NCBI RefSeq assembly: GCF_005876955.1
Contig: NZ_SSCL01000006.1
Coordinates: 124,001-188,000, forward strand
DNA length: 64,000 bases
Source of the DNA: Sinomonas gamaensis
Lineage (GTDB): Bacteria > Actinomycetota > Actinomycetes > Actinomycetales > Micrococcaceae
Direction of reading: 5' to 3'
The notes beneath the pieces are model-generated. The model did not search any database. It was not told where the DNA came from and was given only the letters and a program-made list of their open reading frames with translations. Positions 23,112 through 32,559 of this stretch are shown here, one piece after another; the stretch's first letter is position 1, and the number at the start of each line of letters is the position of its first letter. The translations under genes and the position numbers were made by a program.

Positions 23112-24368
23112 TCAGGCCTCGATGATGTTGTGCTCCGGGCCGAAGCCGAACTTCGTGATGTTCTCGGCACCGTCCTCGCCGACCACGAGGATGTCGTGCT
23201 CGCGGTAGCCGCCCGCGCCCGGCTGACCCTCGGCCACCGTGATCATCGGCTCCATGGAGACGACCATGCCCGGCTCGAGCACCGTCTCGATGTCCTCGCG
23301 CAGCTCGAGGCCGGCTTCGCGCCCGTAGTAGTGCGAGAGGACGCCGAACGAGTGGCCGTAACCGAAGGTGCGGTTCGGAAGCAGGCCGTAGCCGACGTAG
23401 ATCTCGTTGAGCTCGGCCGCGATGTCCTTGCAGACCGCACCGGGCTTGATGAGCTCGAGCCCGCGGCGGTGCACCTCCACGTTGATCTCCCAGAGCTCGA
23501 GCGAGCGGGCGTCGGGCTGGCCCAGGAACATCGTGCGCTCGAGGGCGGTGTAGTAGCCCGAGGTCATGGGGAAGCAGTTGAGCGAGAGGATGTCGCCCTT
23601 CTGCAGTTTCCGGGTCGTGGCCCAGTTGTGCGCGCCGTCGGTGTTGATGCCGGACTGGAACCAGACCCACGTGTCGCGGATCTCGGAGTCGGGGAACGTG
23701 CGGGCGATCTCGTGGACCATCGCCTCAGTGCCGATGAGCGCGACCTCGTACTCGGAGATGCCCTCGCGGATCGCCGCCTTGATGGCCTCGCCGCCGAGGT
23801 CGCCGATGCGCGCACCGTGCTTGATGACCTCGATTTCCTCCGCCGACTTGATCATGCGCTGGCGCATGGCCGCCTGCGAGACGTCGATGAGGGCGGCACC
23901 CGGGAACGCCGCGGCGATCCGCTCGCGCTGGAGCTGTGGGACGGTGTCGTCCTCGATGCCGAGGCGCTTAGCGGTGATGCCACGCTGGCGCAGCGCTTCC
24001 TGCAGCCCGAAGAAGAAGTTGTCCCGCCGCCAGTCCGTGTAGACGATGTTCTCGCCGTAGCTGCGGCGCCAGGGCATGCCGGCGTCGATGTTCGCCGTGA
24101 TCGTGACCTGGTCGTCGGGAGTGACGACGAGGGCGTACGAGCGGCCGAAGTACGTGAAGAGGAAGTCGGAGTAGTACTTGATGCTCTGGTATGAGGTGAG
24201 GACGACGGCGTCCAGTTCCTTCTCCACCATGATCTGGCGGAGCCCCGCGAGGCGTCGCTCGAACTCGGCGTCCGAGAATGTGAGCGGCTGCTTCTCGCCG
24301 TTGTGCAGGACCTTGAGGCGCTCGAGCTCGGCGACGGATGTCACGGCGGGGGTGATGTCGATGGACAT
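23112..24368 (-). CDS. Creatinase (creatine amidinohydrolase)
   Basis: ATG at 24368 after AAGGAGAACC; 418 residues, close to the known creatinases of about 403-411. An N-terminal creatinase domain (LTSYQSIKYYSDFLFTYFGRSYALVV, NIDAGMPWRRSYGENIVYTDWRRDN) leads into a pita-bread M24 domain with TWVWFQSGINTDGAHN, GDILSLNCFPMTSGYYTALERTMF, FGYGHSFGVLSHYYGREAG, EPGMVVSMEPMI and GGYREHDIL. From memory these blocks match Pseudomonas putida creatinase nearly word for word, so the enzyme is creatinase and not an aminopeptidase of the same fold. It splits creatine to sarcosine and urea. Sarcosine then feeds the sox genes at 32559-37672. Confidence 0.92.
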   Translation of the reverse strand: MSIDITPAVTSVAELERLKVLHNGEKQPLTFSDAEFERRLAGLRQIMVEKELDAVVLTSYQSIKYYSDFLFTYFGRSYALVVTPDDQVTITANIDAGMPWRRSYGENIVYTDWRRDNFFFGLQEALRQRGITAKRLGIEDDTVPQLQRERIAAAFPGAALIDVSQAAMRQRMIKSAEEIEVIKHGARIGDLGGEAIKAAIREGISEYEVALIGTEAMVHEIARTFPDSEIRDTWVWFQSGINTDGAHNWATTRKLQKGDILSLNCFPMTSGYYTALERTMFLGQPDARSLELWEINVEVHRRGLELIKPGAVCKDIAAELNEIYVGYGLLPNRTFGYGHSFGVLSHYYGREAGLELREDIETVLEPGMVVSMEPMITVAEGQPGAGGYREHDILVVGEDGAENITKFGFGPEHNIIEA

Positions 24369-24415
24369 GGTTCTCCTTAATAAGGGGGTTGTGATTGCGT
24401 GAGGGAAAGCTAGAT

Positions 24416-24455
24416 GGCCAGGGGCTTTATTTGGCCAGGGGCTCTATTTGGCCAG
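24416..24455. repeat. 17-bp tandem repeat across the permease stop codon
   Basis: Units GGCCAGGGGCTYTATTT at 24416-24432 and 24433-24449 with a partial third (GGCCAG) at 24450-24455. They duplicate the DNA of the last codons of the permease, so the terminal Leu-Ala-Lys-stop sequence is echoed downstream. Confidence 0.75.
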
Positions 24456-25781
24456 AGGTGTCCGATACGTCTCCTTCGCGCACAGCACCGCGATGAGGGA
24501 GACGATCGACGCGGCCACGAGGTACCAAGCAGGAGCGAGCTTCGTGTGCAGGACCCCGATGAGCAGCGTGGCCACGAACGGGGCGGTGCCGCCGAAGATC
24601 GCGTTCGCGAGGTTGAAGCTCACCGCGAACCCCGAGTAGCGGATCCGCGTGGGGAAGAGCTCGGCCAGGAAGCTCGGCAGCGTCCCGTCGTTGAGGGTCA
24701 GCATTCCGCCGAGGAAGATCTCGACGAGCAGGATCACGGCGAAGTTGCCGGTGTCGAGGAGCATGAACGCCGGGACGGTGAGCGCGATGAACAGCACCGA
24801 GGCGGTGATGAGCACGCGCTTGCGGCCGAAGCGGTCTGAGGCAAGGCCCGTGAGGAAGATGAACCCGATGTACGTCACGAGCGCGATCGTCGTGGCGATG
24901 AACGATTCGGTGGCGCCGAACCCGAGCTCGGTGGAGAGGTACGTGGGCATGTACGAGAGGATCACGTAGAACCCGACGGCGTTCAGCAGCACCGCGCCGA
25001 CGGCAAGCACGAGCGAGCGCCAGTGCCGCGCGAACATGTCCTTGACCGGTGCGTGGTCCACCTTGTCTTCCTTGGCGAGTTCCCGGAACGCGGGCGTGTC
25101 CTCGAGCCTGGTCCGGATGTACCGGCCGATGAGTCCCATCGGTGCCGCGAGCAGGAACGGGAGGCGCCAGCCCCAGTCGGCCATCTGCTGGTCGTTGAGG
25201 ACCAGCGACAGCACCGCCGCGAGCAGCGACCCGAGGAGGAGCCCCGCCGCCGTCGACGCGGGGACGACGGCGGCATACATGCCGCGGCGATTCGCCGGCG
25301 CGTATTCGACGAGGAACGCCGAGGCGCCGGCGTATTCGCCTGCGGCCGAGAAGCCCTGGATGACGCGGATGACGAGCAGGATGATCGGAGCCCCGACGCC
25401 GATGAGGCTGTACGACGGGATGAGCGCGATGCAGAACGTCGCGCCGCTCATGATCAGGATCGACAGGGAGAGGGCCGTTCGCCGCCCCAGCCGATCGCCG
25501 ATGTGCCCCCAGACGAAGCCGCCGAGCGGGCGGACGAAGAACGAGATCGCGAAGACCGCGAACGTCGCGAGCAGCGCCGTCTGCTTGTCGGACTCGGGGA
25601 AGAAGGCCGCCGCGATCGTCGAGGCGAGGTACCCGTAGACGGCGTAGTCGAACCACTCGACGAAGTTTCCGATGAAGCTGCCCCACAGCACGCGGCGGCG
25701 GGCGTCCTTGCCGAGGCCGCTGGGGGTGCTGGAGGAGGAGTCGGGTGTCACGGGGGCCAGAGAAGAGTTGTCAGTGCTCAT
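24444..25781 (-). CDS. MFS transporter, metabolite:H+ symporter type
   Basis: ATG at 25781 (MSTDNSS), with a GTG three codons earlier as alternative; about 445 residues with twelve predicted helices. It has the motifs of the MHS branch: GNFVEWFDYAVYGYLAS in helix 1, RPLGGFVWGHIGDRLGRR in loop 2-3, QGFSAAGEYAGASAFLVEYAP in helix 4 and ASDRFGRKRVLI in loop 8-9. Relatives carry betaine, proline, ketoglutarate or shikimate. Between creatininase and creatinase it most likely imports creatine or creatinine. A TTGC-N7-GCAA inverted repeat lies just upstream. Confidence 0.85.
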   Translation of the reverse strand: MSTDNSSLAPVTPDSSSSTPSGLGKDARRRVLWGSFIGNFVEWFDYAVYGYLASTIAAAFFPESDKQTALLATFAVFAISFFVRPLGGFVWGHIGDRLGRRTALSLSILIMSGATFCIALIPSYSLIGVGAPIILLVIRVIQGFSAAGEYAGASAFLVEYAPANRRGMYAAVVPASTAAGLLLGSLLAAVLSLVLNDQQMADWGWRLPFLLAAPMGLIGRYIRTRLEDTPAFRELAKEDKVDHAPVKDMFARHWRSLVLAVGAVLLNAVGFYVILSYMPTYLSTELGFGATESFIATTIALVTYIGFIFLTGLASDRFGRKRVLITASVLFIALTVPAFMLLDTGNFAVILLVEIFLGGMLTLNDGTLPSFLAELFPTRIRYSGFAVSFNLANAIFGGTAPFVATLLIGVLHTKLAPAWYLVAASIVSLIAVLCAKETYRTPLAK

Positions 25782-25805
25782 GGGAACCACCAGGGGAATT
25801 TGGGG

Positions 25806-25820
25806 TTGCAGTTACCGCAA
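25806..25820. promoter_or_regulatory. Operator-like inverted repeat TTGCAGTTACCGCAA
   Basis: TTGC-N7-GCAA, 25 bases upstream of the permease start. The same spacing and half-sites occur before the ferredoxin reductase gene (43206) and before betA (48906). Regulator unknown; IclR proteins are candidates. Confidence 0.5.
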
Positions 25821-25857
25821 CGCTGTTGCACCAGAATAGGAGTGGGCTGGGTCACGG

Positions 25858-26676
25858 TCAAGAACTTGTCGCGATCAATGCAACATTGTTGCGTTCAAGT
25901 GCAAAGGCCTCCTCCACCGCTTGGGCAAGGGCCGCCGTCGTCCGCTCCATCAGGAGCTGCCCAGCGCCCTCGGAAGCTCGCGCTGCCGAGGAGAGGCAGC
26001 CCGAAGCGGGAGTGAGCTCGGACCGGACGGGCAGGAGGTCGTAACGCGGCAGGTCGGCCGGCGGGAGGTCCATGACGCGGGAGAGATCCACGAGTTCCGG
26101 GTGGAGGTGGAGCATGAGCGACGTCTCGAGGACCCCGCCGTGCTCCACGTCCCAGCCCGGGAACGAGCCCTCGTAGATCTCGTCGATCGTCCCCTGATCC
26201 ACGAAGTCCCAATACGAGAGCAGCATCGCTTCGAGCCTCTGGCTCGTGGAGGATCTGCCGCGGAAGGAGAGCTCCGCCGTCGCCAGCTCTACCCCCTCGT
26301 AGAGGAACTGGTAGTTCTCGAAGTGGCCGTTCACGAACACGAGGCGCTCGGCGCCGTGCCGTGCGAACTCGTGGGTGAGGGTGCGGGCGATCGAGATCAT
26401 CGTCGTCGCATCCAGACTCGTCGTCCCGCCGAGATGGTTGCCGCCGCCGGAGCGCTGCTGGGACTTGTAGCCGTAGAGGATCGGGGCCGCCACGAGGCCG
26501 CCGACCGCCTCGGCCAGCCGGGCGCTCATCGCCCGGGCGAGCATGACGTCTGTAGTGAGCGGGAGGTGTGGGCCGTGCTGCTCGACCGAGCCGACGGGCA
26601 CGATGACCAGCCGGTTCCCGGAGGCCAGACGCTCGCGATAGGTGAAGGCGTCGAGGTCTTCCATGAACACGCTCAT
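25858..26676 (-). CDS. Creatininase (creatinine amidohydrolase)
   Basis: ATG at 26676 overlaps the stop of the upstream permease (ATGA); 272 residues, near the 250-260 of known creatininases. The metal-binding block VEQHGPHLPLTTDVMLA lies at 31-47. It continues with GYKSQQRSGGGNHLGGTTSL, a zone like the creatininase substrate loop, HGAERLVFVNGHFENYQFL, and DVEHGGVLETSLMLHLHPELVD. Creatininase interconverts creatinine and creatine with Zn or Mn. Creatinase sits two genes downstream, so the pair makes sarcosine from creatinine. Confidence 0.9.
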   Translation of the reverse strand: MSVFMEDLDAFTYRERLASGNRLVIVPVGSVEQHGPHLPLTTDVMLARAMSARLAEAVGGLVAAPILYGYKSQQRSGGGNHLGGTTSLDATTMISIARTLTHEFARHGAERLVFVNGHFENYQFLYEGVELATAELSFRGRSSTSQRLEAMLLSYWDFVDQGTIDEIYEGSFPGWDVEHGGVLETSLMLHLHPELVDLSRVMDLPPADLPRYDLLPVRSELTPASGCLSSAARASEGAGQLLMERTTAALAQAVEEAFALERNNVALIATSS

Positions 26677-28181
26677 GACGCGCTCTGTGCCGAAGAGGCT
26701 GCGGGGGCTGCAGTGGCCGAGGGTGCCGAGGACACCATGAGCGGGGTGTCGTGTTCCGTCCGGGAACGGAACCGGCGGTAGCCGAGGCCGAAGTAGACCG
26801 CGGCCGAGGTGAGGGTCCCCGCGAGCCACGAGAGGTCCACGCCGCCCATCGCCGTGGCGACCGGGCCCTGGAAGACCGGCAGTGTGCCGTACATGAACAT
26901 CCAGGTCATGACCAGGCCGGCGCCGAAAGCGATGAGGGCCGAGGAGTTGATCGCCTTGAGCCGCGTATCGCGGGGACTGAGGAAGAGGTAGGCGTAGTCG
27001 CTGTGCTTGCGCTCGAAGACGAAGTAGTGGACCGCCATGATGCCGCCCCAGGTGGCGACCCAGGCCACGATGGTGCCGAGCCAGTTGTCGAGGAGCGTCG
27101 CGAAGTCCTCGGCGAAGAGGAAGAGGACGACGGCGGCCATCGAGAGGCAGCCGACCAGCACCGAGAGCTTCTTCCGGGAGATCCGGATGTCCAGCGCCTG
27201 GGTGGCCACGCCGAAGGTGTACAGGTTGATGATGTTGGTTGCGATGGGGCCGTGGATGACGAGCAGGATGACCGGGACCGCGAGGACGCCGAAGCTCTTG
27301 ACCACGAGCTCGCCCGGGTCCGCTGTGCCGTTCATCGTGGCGAGGCTTGCGCCGAGGAGGCCGAGCCACACCACGGGAAGGAACTGGCCGAGCACGGAGG
27401 CGAGGTAGAGCTTCGCCTTCGGGATGCTCTTCGAGACGAAGCGGGAGTAGTCGGGGGCGTAGGTGAACCAGCCGATGCCCCAGCCGATGCCGATCACGGT
27501 CATGATGCCGGACATCGCGGCGATGCGGTCTTCGCCCGTGAGGATGTGGCCCGGCGCGCCCTGATAGCCCCAGTCGATGGGGAGCTGCGTCCATGCGATG
27601 ACAGACATCGCCACGAGGACGAGGAGGGTGGGCGGCATGGTGATCCGCTCGAACTTCGCGATCGCGCCGTAGCCCCGATAGCAGATGGCCACCTGGATGC
27701 TCATGATGACGGCGGCCACGATGACACGCCAGACGAGGTTCTGCTGGGTGGGGTCCACCCAGCCGAGCTGGCCGAACAGCGCCATGACGAGGTCGAGAAT
27801 GACCCACGTGTTGACGGCCGACCAGCCGACGGCGACGATCGCCTGGATCGCGGCGGGGAGGTACGCGCCGCGACGGCCGAAGGCGCCGCGGGCGAGGAGC
27901 ATGCCGGTCGCGCCGGTCTTCTGTCCGAGGAGGACGAAGAAGCCGAAGCCGAGCATGCCGATCACGTTGCCGATGACGAGCACGGTCATGGTGTCGCCGA
28001 GGCCGAGGCCGAGTTGGATGCCGAGGGCCCCGAGGATCCAGTTGATCGGGGCGACGTTCGCGCCGGCCCAGATCCAGAACTGCCCCGACACCTTCGTCGT
28101 GCGGGCGGATTCCGGGATGGGCTGCAGGACATCTTCGACGCTGTGCGTTGCGCTCTCGGAGCGCTGCGGGTCGAGGCTCAT
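26673..28181 (-). CDS. NCS1-family permease, probable creatinine importer
   Basis: ATG at 28181 (MSLDPQRSES) gives 502 residues; a longer frame to 28268 lacks a ribosome binding site. Twelve hydrophobic segments are present. The NCS1 pattern is seen in FWIWAGANVAPINWILGAL (helix 1), GLGDTMTVLVIGNVIGMLGFGFFVLLGQKTGATGMLLARGAFG (helices 2-3) and GWFTYAPDYSRFV (helix 6). NCS1 carriers move nucleobases, allantoin or hydantoins with Na+ or H+. Coupling to creatininase by ATGA overlap makes creatinine the likely substrate; cytosine or another cyclic amide remains possible. Confidence 0.82.
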   Translation of the reverse strand: MSLDPQRSESATHSVEDVLQPIPESARTTKVSGQFWIWAGANVAPINWILGALGIQLGLGLGDTMTVLVIGNVIGMLGFGFFVLLGQKTGATGMLLARGAFGRRGAYLPAAIQAIVAVGWSAVNTWVILDLVMALFGQLGWVDPTQQNLVWRVIVAAVIMSIQVAICYRGYGAIAKFERITMPPTLLVLVAMSVIAWTQLPIDWGYQGAPGHILTGEDRIAAMSGIMTVIGIGWGIGWFTYAPDYSRFVSKSIPKAKLYLASVLGQFLPVVWLGLLGASLATMNGTADPGELVVKSFGVLAVPVILLVIHGPIATNIINLYTFGVATQALDIRISRKKLSVLVGCLSMAAVVLFLFAEDFATLLDNWLGTIVAWVATWGGIMAVHYFVFERKHSDYAYLFLSPRDTRLKAINSSALIAFGAGLVMTWMFMYGTLPVFQGPVATAMGGVDLSWLAGTLTSAAVYFGLGYRRFRSRTEHDTPLMVSSAPSATAAPAASSAQSAS

Positions 28182-28340
28182 GATTGCTGCTTTCTCGAGG
28201 GCGGGAGGGTGGGACATGGTGGGGAGGTCAGCCGGCTCATTCCAGAGTAGATGTGGTGCCGGGCACACCCTAGACTCGATCCGTCACCCCTCGGCCAACT
28301 GTGGGGCGACAGTCTGTCACTCGAATCAACGGAGGCTCCC

Positions 28341-29876
28341 ATGTCCCTCCCCCTCGACGAAGTCCTCGCGAGTGAGCCGCTGAGCTTCGGCGACCCGGTC
28401 GTCGTCGCGGGTTCCGCCTCCGTGCCGGGCCGCGCCGTGCGCTGGGTCCATTCGAGCGAGGTCGTGCAGATCGCGCCGCTGCTGCGAGGCGGCGAGCTCC
28501 TGCTCTCGGGCGGCCAGGCTTTCCTCGGGCTCCGCCCGGGAGCCCAGCTCGAGTACGTGCGAAGCCTGGCGGAACGGGCGGTCGCAGGAGTGGCGATCGA
28601 GACGGCGGGGGGCCGCCTGCTCTCGGCCGAGGTCGTGGCCGCCGCGGACGAGATCGGGCTCCCGCTCGTCGAGCTGCGCAGGGTCGTGCCGTTCGTGGAG
28701 GTCGCGGAGGCCGTGAACCGCCGCATCGTGTCCCGCCAAGTCGAGGCGCTGCAGGCCGCCGACGCGCTGTCCCAACGGCTTGCCGAGCGGATGGCCATCT
28801 CGGGCTCCGCGCTGCGGCCCATCCTCGAGCTCACCGCGGAATCCTTCGGGGACGCCGTGGTCGCCGTCGCCGTCGTCGACCCAGAGCTGGGCGTCGTGGA
28901 GGCGGTGGGCGAGCCGTTGGCCGTCGACGGCGGTGCGGCCAGCGCTGCAGTGGCGAGCGTGGGCCTGAGCGTGGGCGGCATCGACGTCGCCCGCCTCGAG
29001 CTGCACGGAGCGCCCGACGCCGACGTGTCGCTGCTCGAGACGGTCGCCCAGCGAATCCGGGGCATCGTGGCGCTTGCCCTCGCGCAACGCCACAGGCCAA
29101 GCCTGACGCGGATGGCGGACGAGGCCCTCATGCGCATGGTGGTTGCCGGGGGCGGGGGCGACCAGCTGCTCGAGCTCGCGGAAGCGTCGGGCCTCACGCC
29201 CGACTCCCCGGTCGCCGTCGCCCTCTTTCGCGCCTCGGGCGCCCAGCCTCAGGCGGGCATCGAGCGCGCGCTGCGAGCTCGCGCCAGTGCCGCCGCGCCG
29301 AGGGTGCGCCTCCACACAGAGGGGGATTCCGTCGTCGCGCTCGTCGAGTTCGCCGCCGGGCGCTGCGCCGCCCAGCGGGCCGAACTTGTCGCGGCTCTCC
29401 GCGGCGACTTCGCGCGGACTGGGACGGTCGGAGCGATCGGCCCGACGGCGACGTCCATCCGCGGCGCGTCGCGCTCGCTCGCCGAGGCGCGGACCACCCT
29501 GCGCCTGGGGCGCGCCTCGAAATGGGACTACTCGGTCTACGACAGCGCCGATTTCGTGGTGGAACGGTTCGCCGAACGGGAGCTGAGCCGCGACGCGTCG
29601 GAGGCGTTCGTGCAGGAGGCGCTCGGGCCGCTCCTCGACCTCGAACAGCGTCGCGGCGGGGAACTCGTCCGAACGCTCGACGTCTGGATCACCGCCGGCT
29701 GCAACACCGCCGAGGCAGCGCGAGTGCTCTTCCTCGAGCGGCAAAGCCTCCACAAGCGGCTCGCCCGCATCTTCGACGCCCTCGGCGGCGACCCGCGCGG
29801 GACGGGGCAACTCGGCGCACTTGCCTTCGCGGTCAAACTCGCGCGGGGCAACGCGCAGCTGCAGGAAAGGACCTGA
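28341..29876 (+). CDS. PucR-family transcriptional regulator
   Basis: ATG at 28341 with GGAGG ten bases upstream; 511 residues. The N-terminal PucR domain (residues 1-130) shows FGDPVVVAGSASVPGRAVRWVHSSEVVQIAPLLRGGELLLSGG. The middle is the CdaR/GGDEF-like part. The C-terminus is the HTH_30 helix-turn-helix: VRTLDVWITAGCNTAEAARVLFLERQSLHKRLARIFDALG. PucR proteins often control purine, amino-acid or polyamine breakdown. It is divergent from the NCS1 permease with 159 bases between, so it may control the creatinine operon. Confidence 0.88.
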   Translation: MSLPLDEVLASEPLSFGDPVVVAGSASVPGRAVRWVHSSEVVQIAPLLRGGELLLSGGQAFLGLRPGAQLEYVRSLAERAVAGVAIETAGGRLLSAEVVAAADEIGLPLVELRRVVPFVEVAEAVNRRIVSRQVEALQAADALSQRLAERMAISGSALRPILELTAESFGDAVVAVAVVDPELGVVEAVGEPLAVDGGAASAAVASVGLSVGGIDVARLELHGAPDADVSLLETVAQRIRGIVALALAQRHRPSLTRMADEALMRMVVAGGGGDQLLELAEASGLTPDSPVAVALFRASGAQPQAGIERALRARASAAAPRVRLHTEGDSVVALVEFAAGRCAAQRAELVAALRGDFARTGTVGAIGPTATSIRGASRSLAEARTTLRLGRASKWDYSVYDSADFVVERFAERELSRDASEAFVQEALGPLLDLEQRRGGELVRTLDVWITAGCNTAEAARVLFLERQSLHKRLARIFDALGGDPRGTGQLGALAFAVKLARGNAQLQERT

Positions 29877-29878
29877 CC

Positions 29879-30334
29879 ATGGAGCCTCAGCTCATCCAGT
29901 TGCTGGCCGCCTTGGCGAACGGGCGCTCGCGGGCCCGCTTCGCCCAGATTTCACTGGGAGGGCACGACGGCGTTCCCTCCGATGAGCGGCTGGATCGCCT
30001 CCTGCTCACGGCCGGCGTGCTCAGGCAGCCCTCCGAGGGGCGCGTAGCGGTCGACGACGGCGCCATCCGCTCGCTGCTCGACGCGGTCCGCGCCGCCCGG
30101 CCGCCGAAGCCGGAGGGCAAGCTCGATCTGCTGCCCCGTCAGCGGCGGCCGCTCCTCGACGTGCTGCGGTCCCTCGGGACCGAGCTGCTCGAGCCCGGCG
30201 AGGAGGTCGCCGAGAAGGAGGTCAACGCGCGGTTGGCCGATCGGGTCGAGGATGTCCCGCGCGTCCGGCGCGCGCTGGTCGACGAGGGGATTCTCGGCCG
30301 GGAGCGGGACGGCAGCCGCTACTGGCTCGCGTGA
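29879..30334 (+). CDS. DUF2087 domain protein
   Basis: ATG at 29879, two bases after the pucR stop, preceded by GGAAAGGACCTGACC; 151 residues. The C-terminal half (LLPRQRRPLLDVLRSLGTELLEPGEEVAEKEVNARLADRVEDVPRVRRALVDEGILGRERDGSRYWLA) fits DUF2087, a small winged-helix-like domain often attached to ArsR- or GntR-type regulators. The N-terminal half is helical (QLLAALANGRSRARFAQISL). It is probably co-transcribed with pucR and may bind nucleic acid. Function unknown. Confidence 0.75.
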   Translation: MEPQLIQLLAALANGRSRARFAQISLGGHDGVPSDERLDRLLLTAGVLRQPSEGRVAVDDGAIRSLLDAVRAARPPKPEGKLDLLPRQRRPLLDVLRSLGTELLEPGEEVAEKEVNARLADRVEDVPRVRRALVDEGILGRERDGSRYWLA

Positions 30335-30370
30335 GCTCGCGTTCCTTCCGGACCCGGGCCCGGGCCCCGG

Positions 30371-30425
30371 AATTGTCGGTTTTTTGCGGGTCGGTGACGC
30401 CTTCACCCGCAGAAGACCAACAATT
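30371..30425. terminator. Imperfect hairpin between convergent genes
   Basis: Arms 30371-30391 and 30405-30425 (AATTGT-GGT-TGCGGGT and complement) pair over 21 positions with a few mismatches; the left arm includes TTTTTT. It separates the DUF2087 gene (+) from the GntR gene (-). Confidence 0.6.
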
Positions 30426-30445
30426 GCGCGACGGGAGGGGCCCGG

Positions 30446-31120
30446 CTACAGGACCGAGCGGACCGCCTTCTCGAAGCCGGACACGTGCTCAAGGGCCAGC
30501 TGCGCGGCCTTCTCGGCATCGCCATCGGCAATCGCCTCGAGCAGCGAAGTGTGCTCGGAGATGTGGCTGACCACGGGAGGAAGCCGGTCCAGAACGAGGC
30601 ACCAGATGCGGGTGGCGAGGTTGTCGTAGCGGATCAGGACGTCCTCGAGGTGGGCGTTCCCACAGGCACGGTAGATGAGCTTGTGCACGGAGAGGTCGAG
30701 GCGCATGAGCTCGGTCTGGTCGCTGGTGTCGGCGTCGAGGACGCTGATCTCCTTGGCCTTCTGGCGAATCTCGGCGCGCAGCTGAGCGCTCGCGTTCTCC
30801 GCGGCGCGGCGCGCGGCCAGCGGTTCGAGGAGCTCGCGGATCTCGGAGATCGCGGCGAGTTCGGTGATGTCGACGACGGTCGCAAACGTCCCGCGGCGCG
30901 GGTAGGAGACCACGAGATGGTCCGTCTCGAGGCGCTTGAGGGCCTCGCGGACCGGGGTGCGTCCCACGCCGAGGTCTTGGGCGAGCTGGCCGTCGTTGAT
31001 GGGCTCGCCCGGTCGGATCTCGAGCATGATGAGCCGATCCTTGAGCAGCTGATAGGCCTGCTCGGCCAGCGAGACGGCTCCGCCCGGCTCCGCCGTAGCG
31101 AGTGTTCCGTTCACTGTCAT
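30446..31120 (-). CDS. GntR/FCD-family regulator, paralogue 1
   Basis: ATG at 31120 (MTVNGTLATAE) after GGGAGAAGGG; 224 residues. The winged helix is AYQLLKDRLIMLEIRPGEPINDGQLAQDLGVGRTPVREALKRLETDHLVVSYPRRGTFA. The FCD effector domain follows, with Asp/His ligands (LDLSVHKLIYRACGNAHLEDVLIRYDNLATRIWCLVLDRL and HTSLLEAIADGDAEKAAQLALEHV). It is very similar to the GntR at 60856, also 224 residues. It faces away from glyA-soxBDAG-sdaA, and TGATATATCA lies in between at 31192. It probably senses a C1 or amino-acid metabolite of this pathway. Confidence 0.9.
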   Translation of the reverse strand: MTVNGTLATAEPGGAVSLAEQAYQLLKDRLIMLEIRPGEPINDGQLAQDLGVGRTPVREALKRLETDHLVVSYPRRGTFATVVDITELAAISEIRELLEPLAARRAAENASAQLRAEIRQKAKEISVLDADTSDQTELMRLDLSVHKLIYRACGNAHLEDVLIRYDNLATRIWCLVLDRLPPVVSHISEHTSLLEAIADGDAEKAAQLALEHVSGFEKAVRSVL

Positions 31121-31191
31121 CTGCCGAATCCCTTCTCCCGCCAGCACGGTTGACTTGCACTGTGGCTTCAATCATACTCGTGATCAGGCTT

Positions 31192-31201
31192 TGATATATC
31201 A
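31192..31201. promoter_or_regulatory. GntR operator-like palindrome TGATATATCA
   Basis: Perfect 10-bp palindrome in the divergent gntR/glyA promoter. A partial copy, TGATCA at 31181, lies 11 bases (one helical turn) upstream, as TGATAC does at 43075 and 60776. Likely target of one or both GntR paralogues. Confidence 0.6.
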
Positions 31202-31251
31202 GTCTCATACTAGTTCCCTCATCCAAACCCCTGAACGTAGAGGAGGACGGC

Positions 31252-32559
31252 GTGATTGACGTCCTGACCCGCTCGCTCGCCGAGACAGATCCGGCCGTGA
31301 AGGCCGCCATCGACGAGGAGCTCAAGCGCCAGCAGAGCACGCTCGAGATGATCGCGTCCGAGAACTTCGCCCCGACCGCCGTCATGGAGGCGCAGGGCTC
31401 GGTTCTCACGAACAAGTACGCGGAGGGCTACCCCGGCAAGCGCTACTACGGGGGCTGCGAGAACGTCGACGTCATCGAGCAGCTCGCGATCGATCGTGTG
31501 AAGTCGCTGTTCGGTGCCGAGTTCGCGAACGTCCAGCCCCACTCGGGCGCGCAGGCGAACGCCGCGGCGATGTTCGCGCTGCTCCAGCCTGGCGACACCA
31601 TCCTCGGCCTCTCGCTCGCCCACGGCGGCCACCTGACCCACGGCATGAAGATCAACTTCTCGGGCCGGCTGTACAAGGTCGTGCCCTACGAGGTGAGCCG
31701 GGAGAGCCTGCTCATCGACATGGCCGAGGTGGAGCGCCTCGCGCTCGAGCACCAGCCGAAGCTCATCGTGGCCGGCTGGTCCGCCTACTCCCGTCAGCTC
31801 GACTTCGCCGAATTCCGCCGGATCGCGGACCTCGTGGGCGCGTACCTCATGGTGGACATGGCCCACTTCGCCGGCCTGGTCGCCGCCGGCCTCCACCCGA
31901 ACCCGGTGCCGCATGCGGACATCGTGACGACGACGACGCACAAGACCCTGGGCGGTCCGCGCGGCGGGGTGATCCTCACCAACAGCCCCGAGATCGCCAA
32001 GAAGGTCAACTCCTCGGTCTTCCCTGGCCAGCAGGGCGGCCCGCTCGAGCACGTGATCGCGGGCAAGGCCGTCGCGTTCAAGCTGGCGGGCGAGCCGGCG
32101 TTCCGCGAGCGGCAGGAGCGCACGCTCCAGGGCGCGCGCATCATCGCCGAGCGGCTGCTCCAGGACGACGTCGCGGCCGGCGGCGTCTCCGTGGTCAACG
32201 GCGGGACGGACGTGCACCTCGTGCTCGTGGACCTGCGCAATTCCAATCTCGACGGCCAGCAGGGTGAGGACCGCCTCCACCGGATGGGGATCACCGTGAA
32301 CCGGAACGCGGTGCCGTTCGACCCGCGCCCGCCGATGGTCTCCTCGGGCCTGCGAATCGGAACGCCGGCCCTCGCGACCCGCGGCTTCGGCGAGACCGAG
32401 TTCCGTGAGGTCGCGGACATCATCGCCACCGCGCTGAAGCCCGGCTTCGACGACGAGGTCGCCAACTCGCTCCGCGCACGGGTCCAGCTCCTGGCGGACA
32501 AGCACCCCCTGTACCCCAACCTGACACCGTCTCTTACCGACTCGAACGGAGCCCAGTGA
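31252..32559 (+). CDS. glyA: Serine hydroxymethyltransferase
   Basis: GTG start at 31252 after GAGGAGGA; 435 residues, standard for SHMT. Motifs: [97 protein letters not shown] with the PLP lysine at 231, and [20 protein letters not shown]. It joins glycine and 5,10-methylene-THF into serine. As first gene of the glyA-soxBDAG-sdaA operon it probably works in the catabolic direction, consuming glycine and C1 units from sarcosine. A housekeeping copy may exist elsewhere. Confidence 0.95.
   Translation: MIDVLTRSLAETDPAVKAAIDEELKRQQSTLEMIASENFAPTAVMEAQGSVLTNKYAEGYPGKRYYGGCENVDVIEQLAIDRVKSLFGAEFANVQPHSGAQANAAAMFALLQPGDTILGLSLAHGGHLTHGMKINFSGRLYKVVPYEVSRESLLIDMAEVERLALEHQPKLIVAGWSAYSRQLDFAEFRRIADLVGAYLMVDMAHFAGLVAAGLHPNPVPHADIVTTTTHKTLGGPRGGVILTNSPEIAKKVNSSVFPGQQGGPLEHVIAGKAVAFKLAGEPAFRERQERTLQGARIIAERLLQDDVAAGGVSVVNGGTDVHLVLVDLRNSNLDGQQGEDRLHRMGITVNRNAVPFDPRPPMVSSGLRIGTPALATRGFGETEFREVADIIATALKPGFDDEVANSLRARVQLLADKHPLYPNLTPSLTDSNGAQ

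Noticed and set aside
26751-28250. Plus-strand open frame of 499 codons
   Set aside because: Antisense to the NCS1 permease; acidic low-complexity translation.
31121-31251. Glycine riboswitch before glyA
   Set aside because: The 131-base gap shows a GntR-type palindrome but no paired glycine-aptamer pattern that I can recognise.
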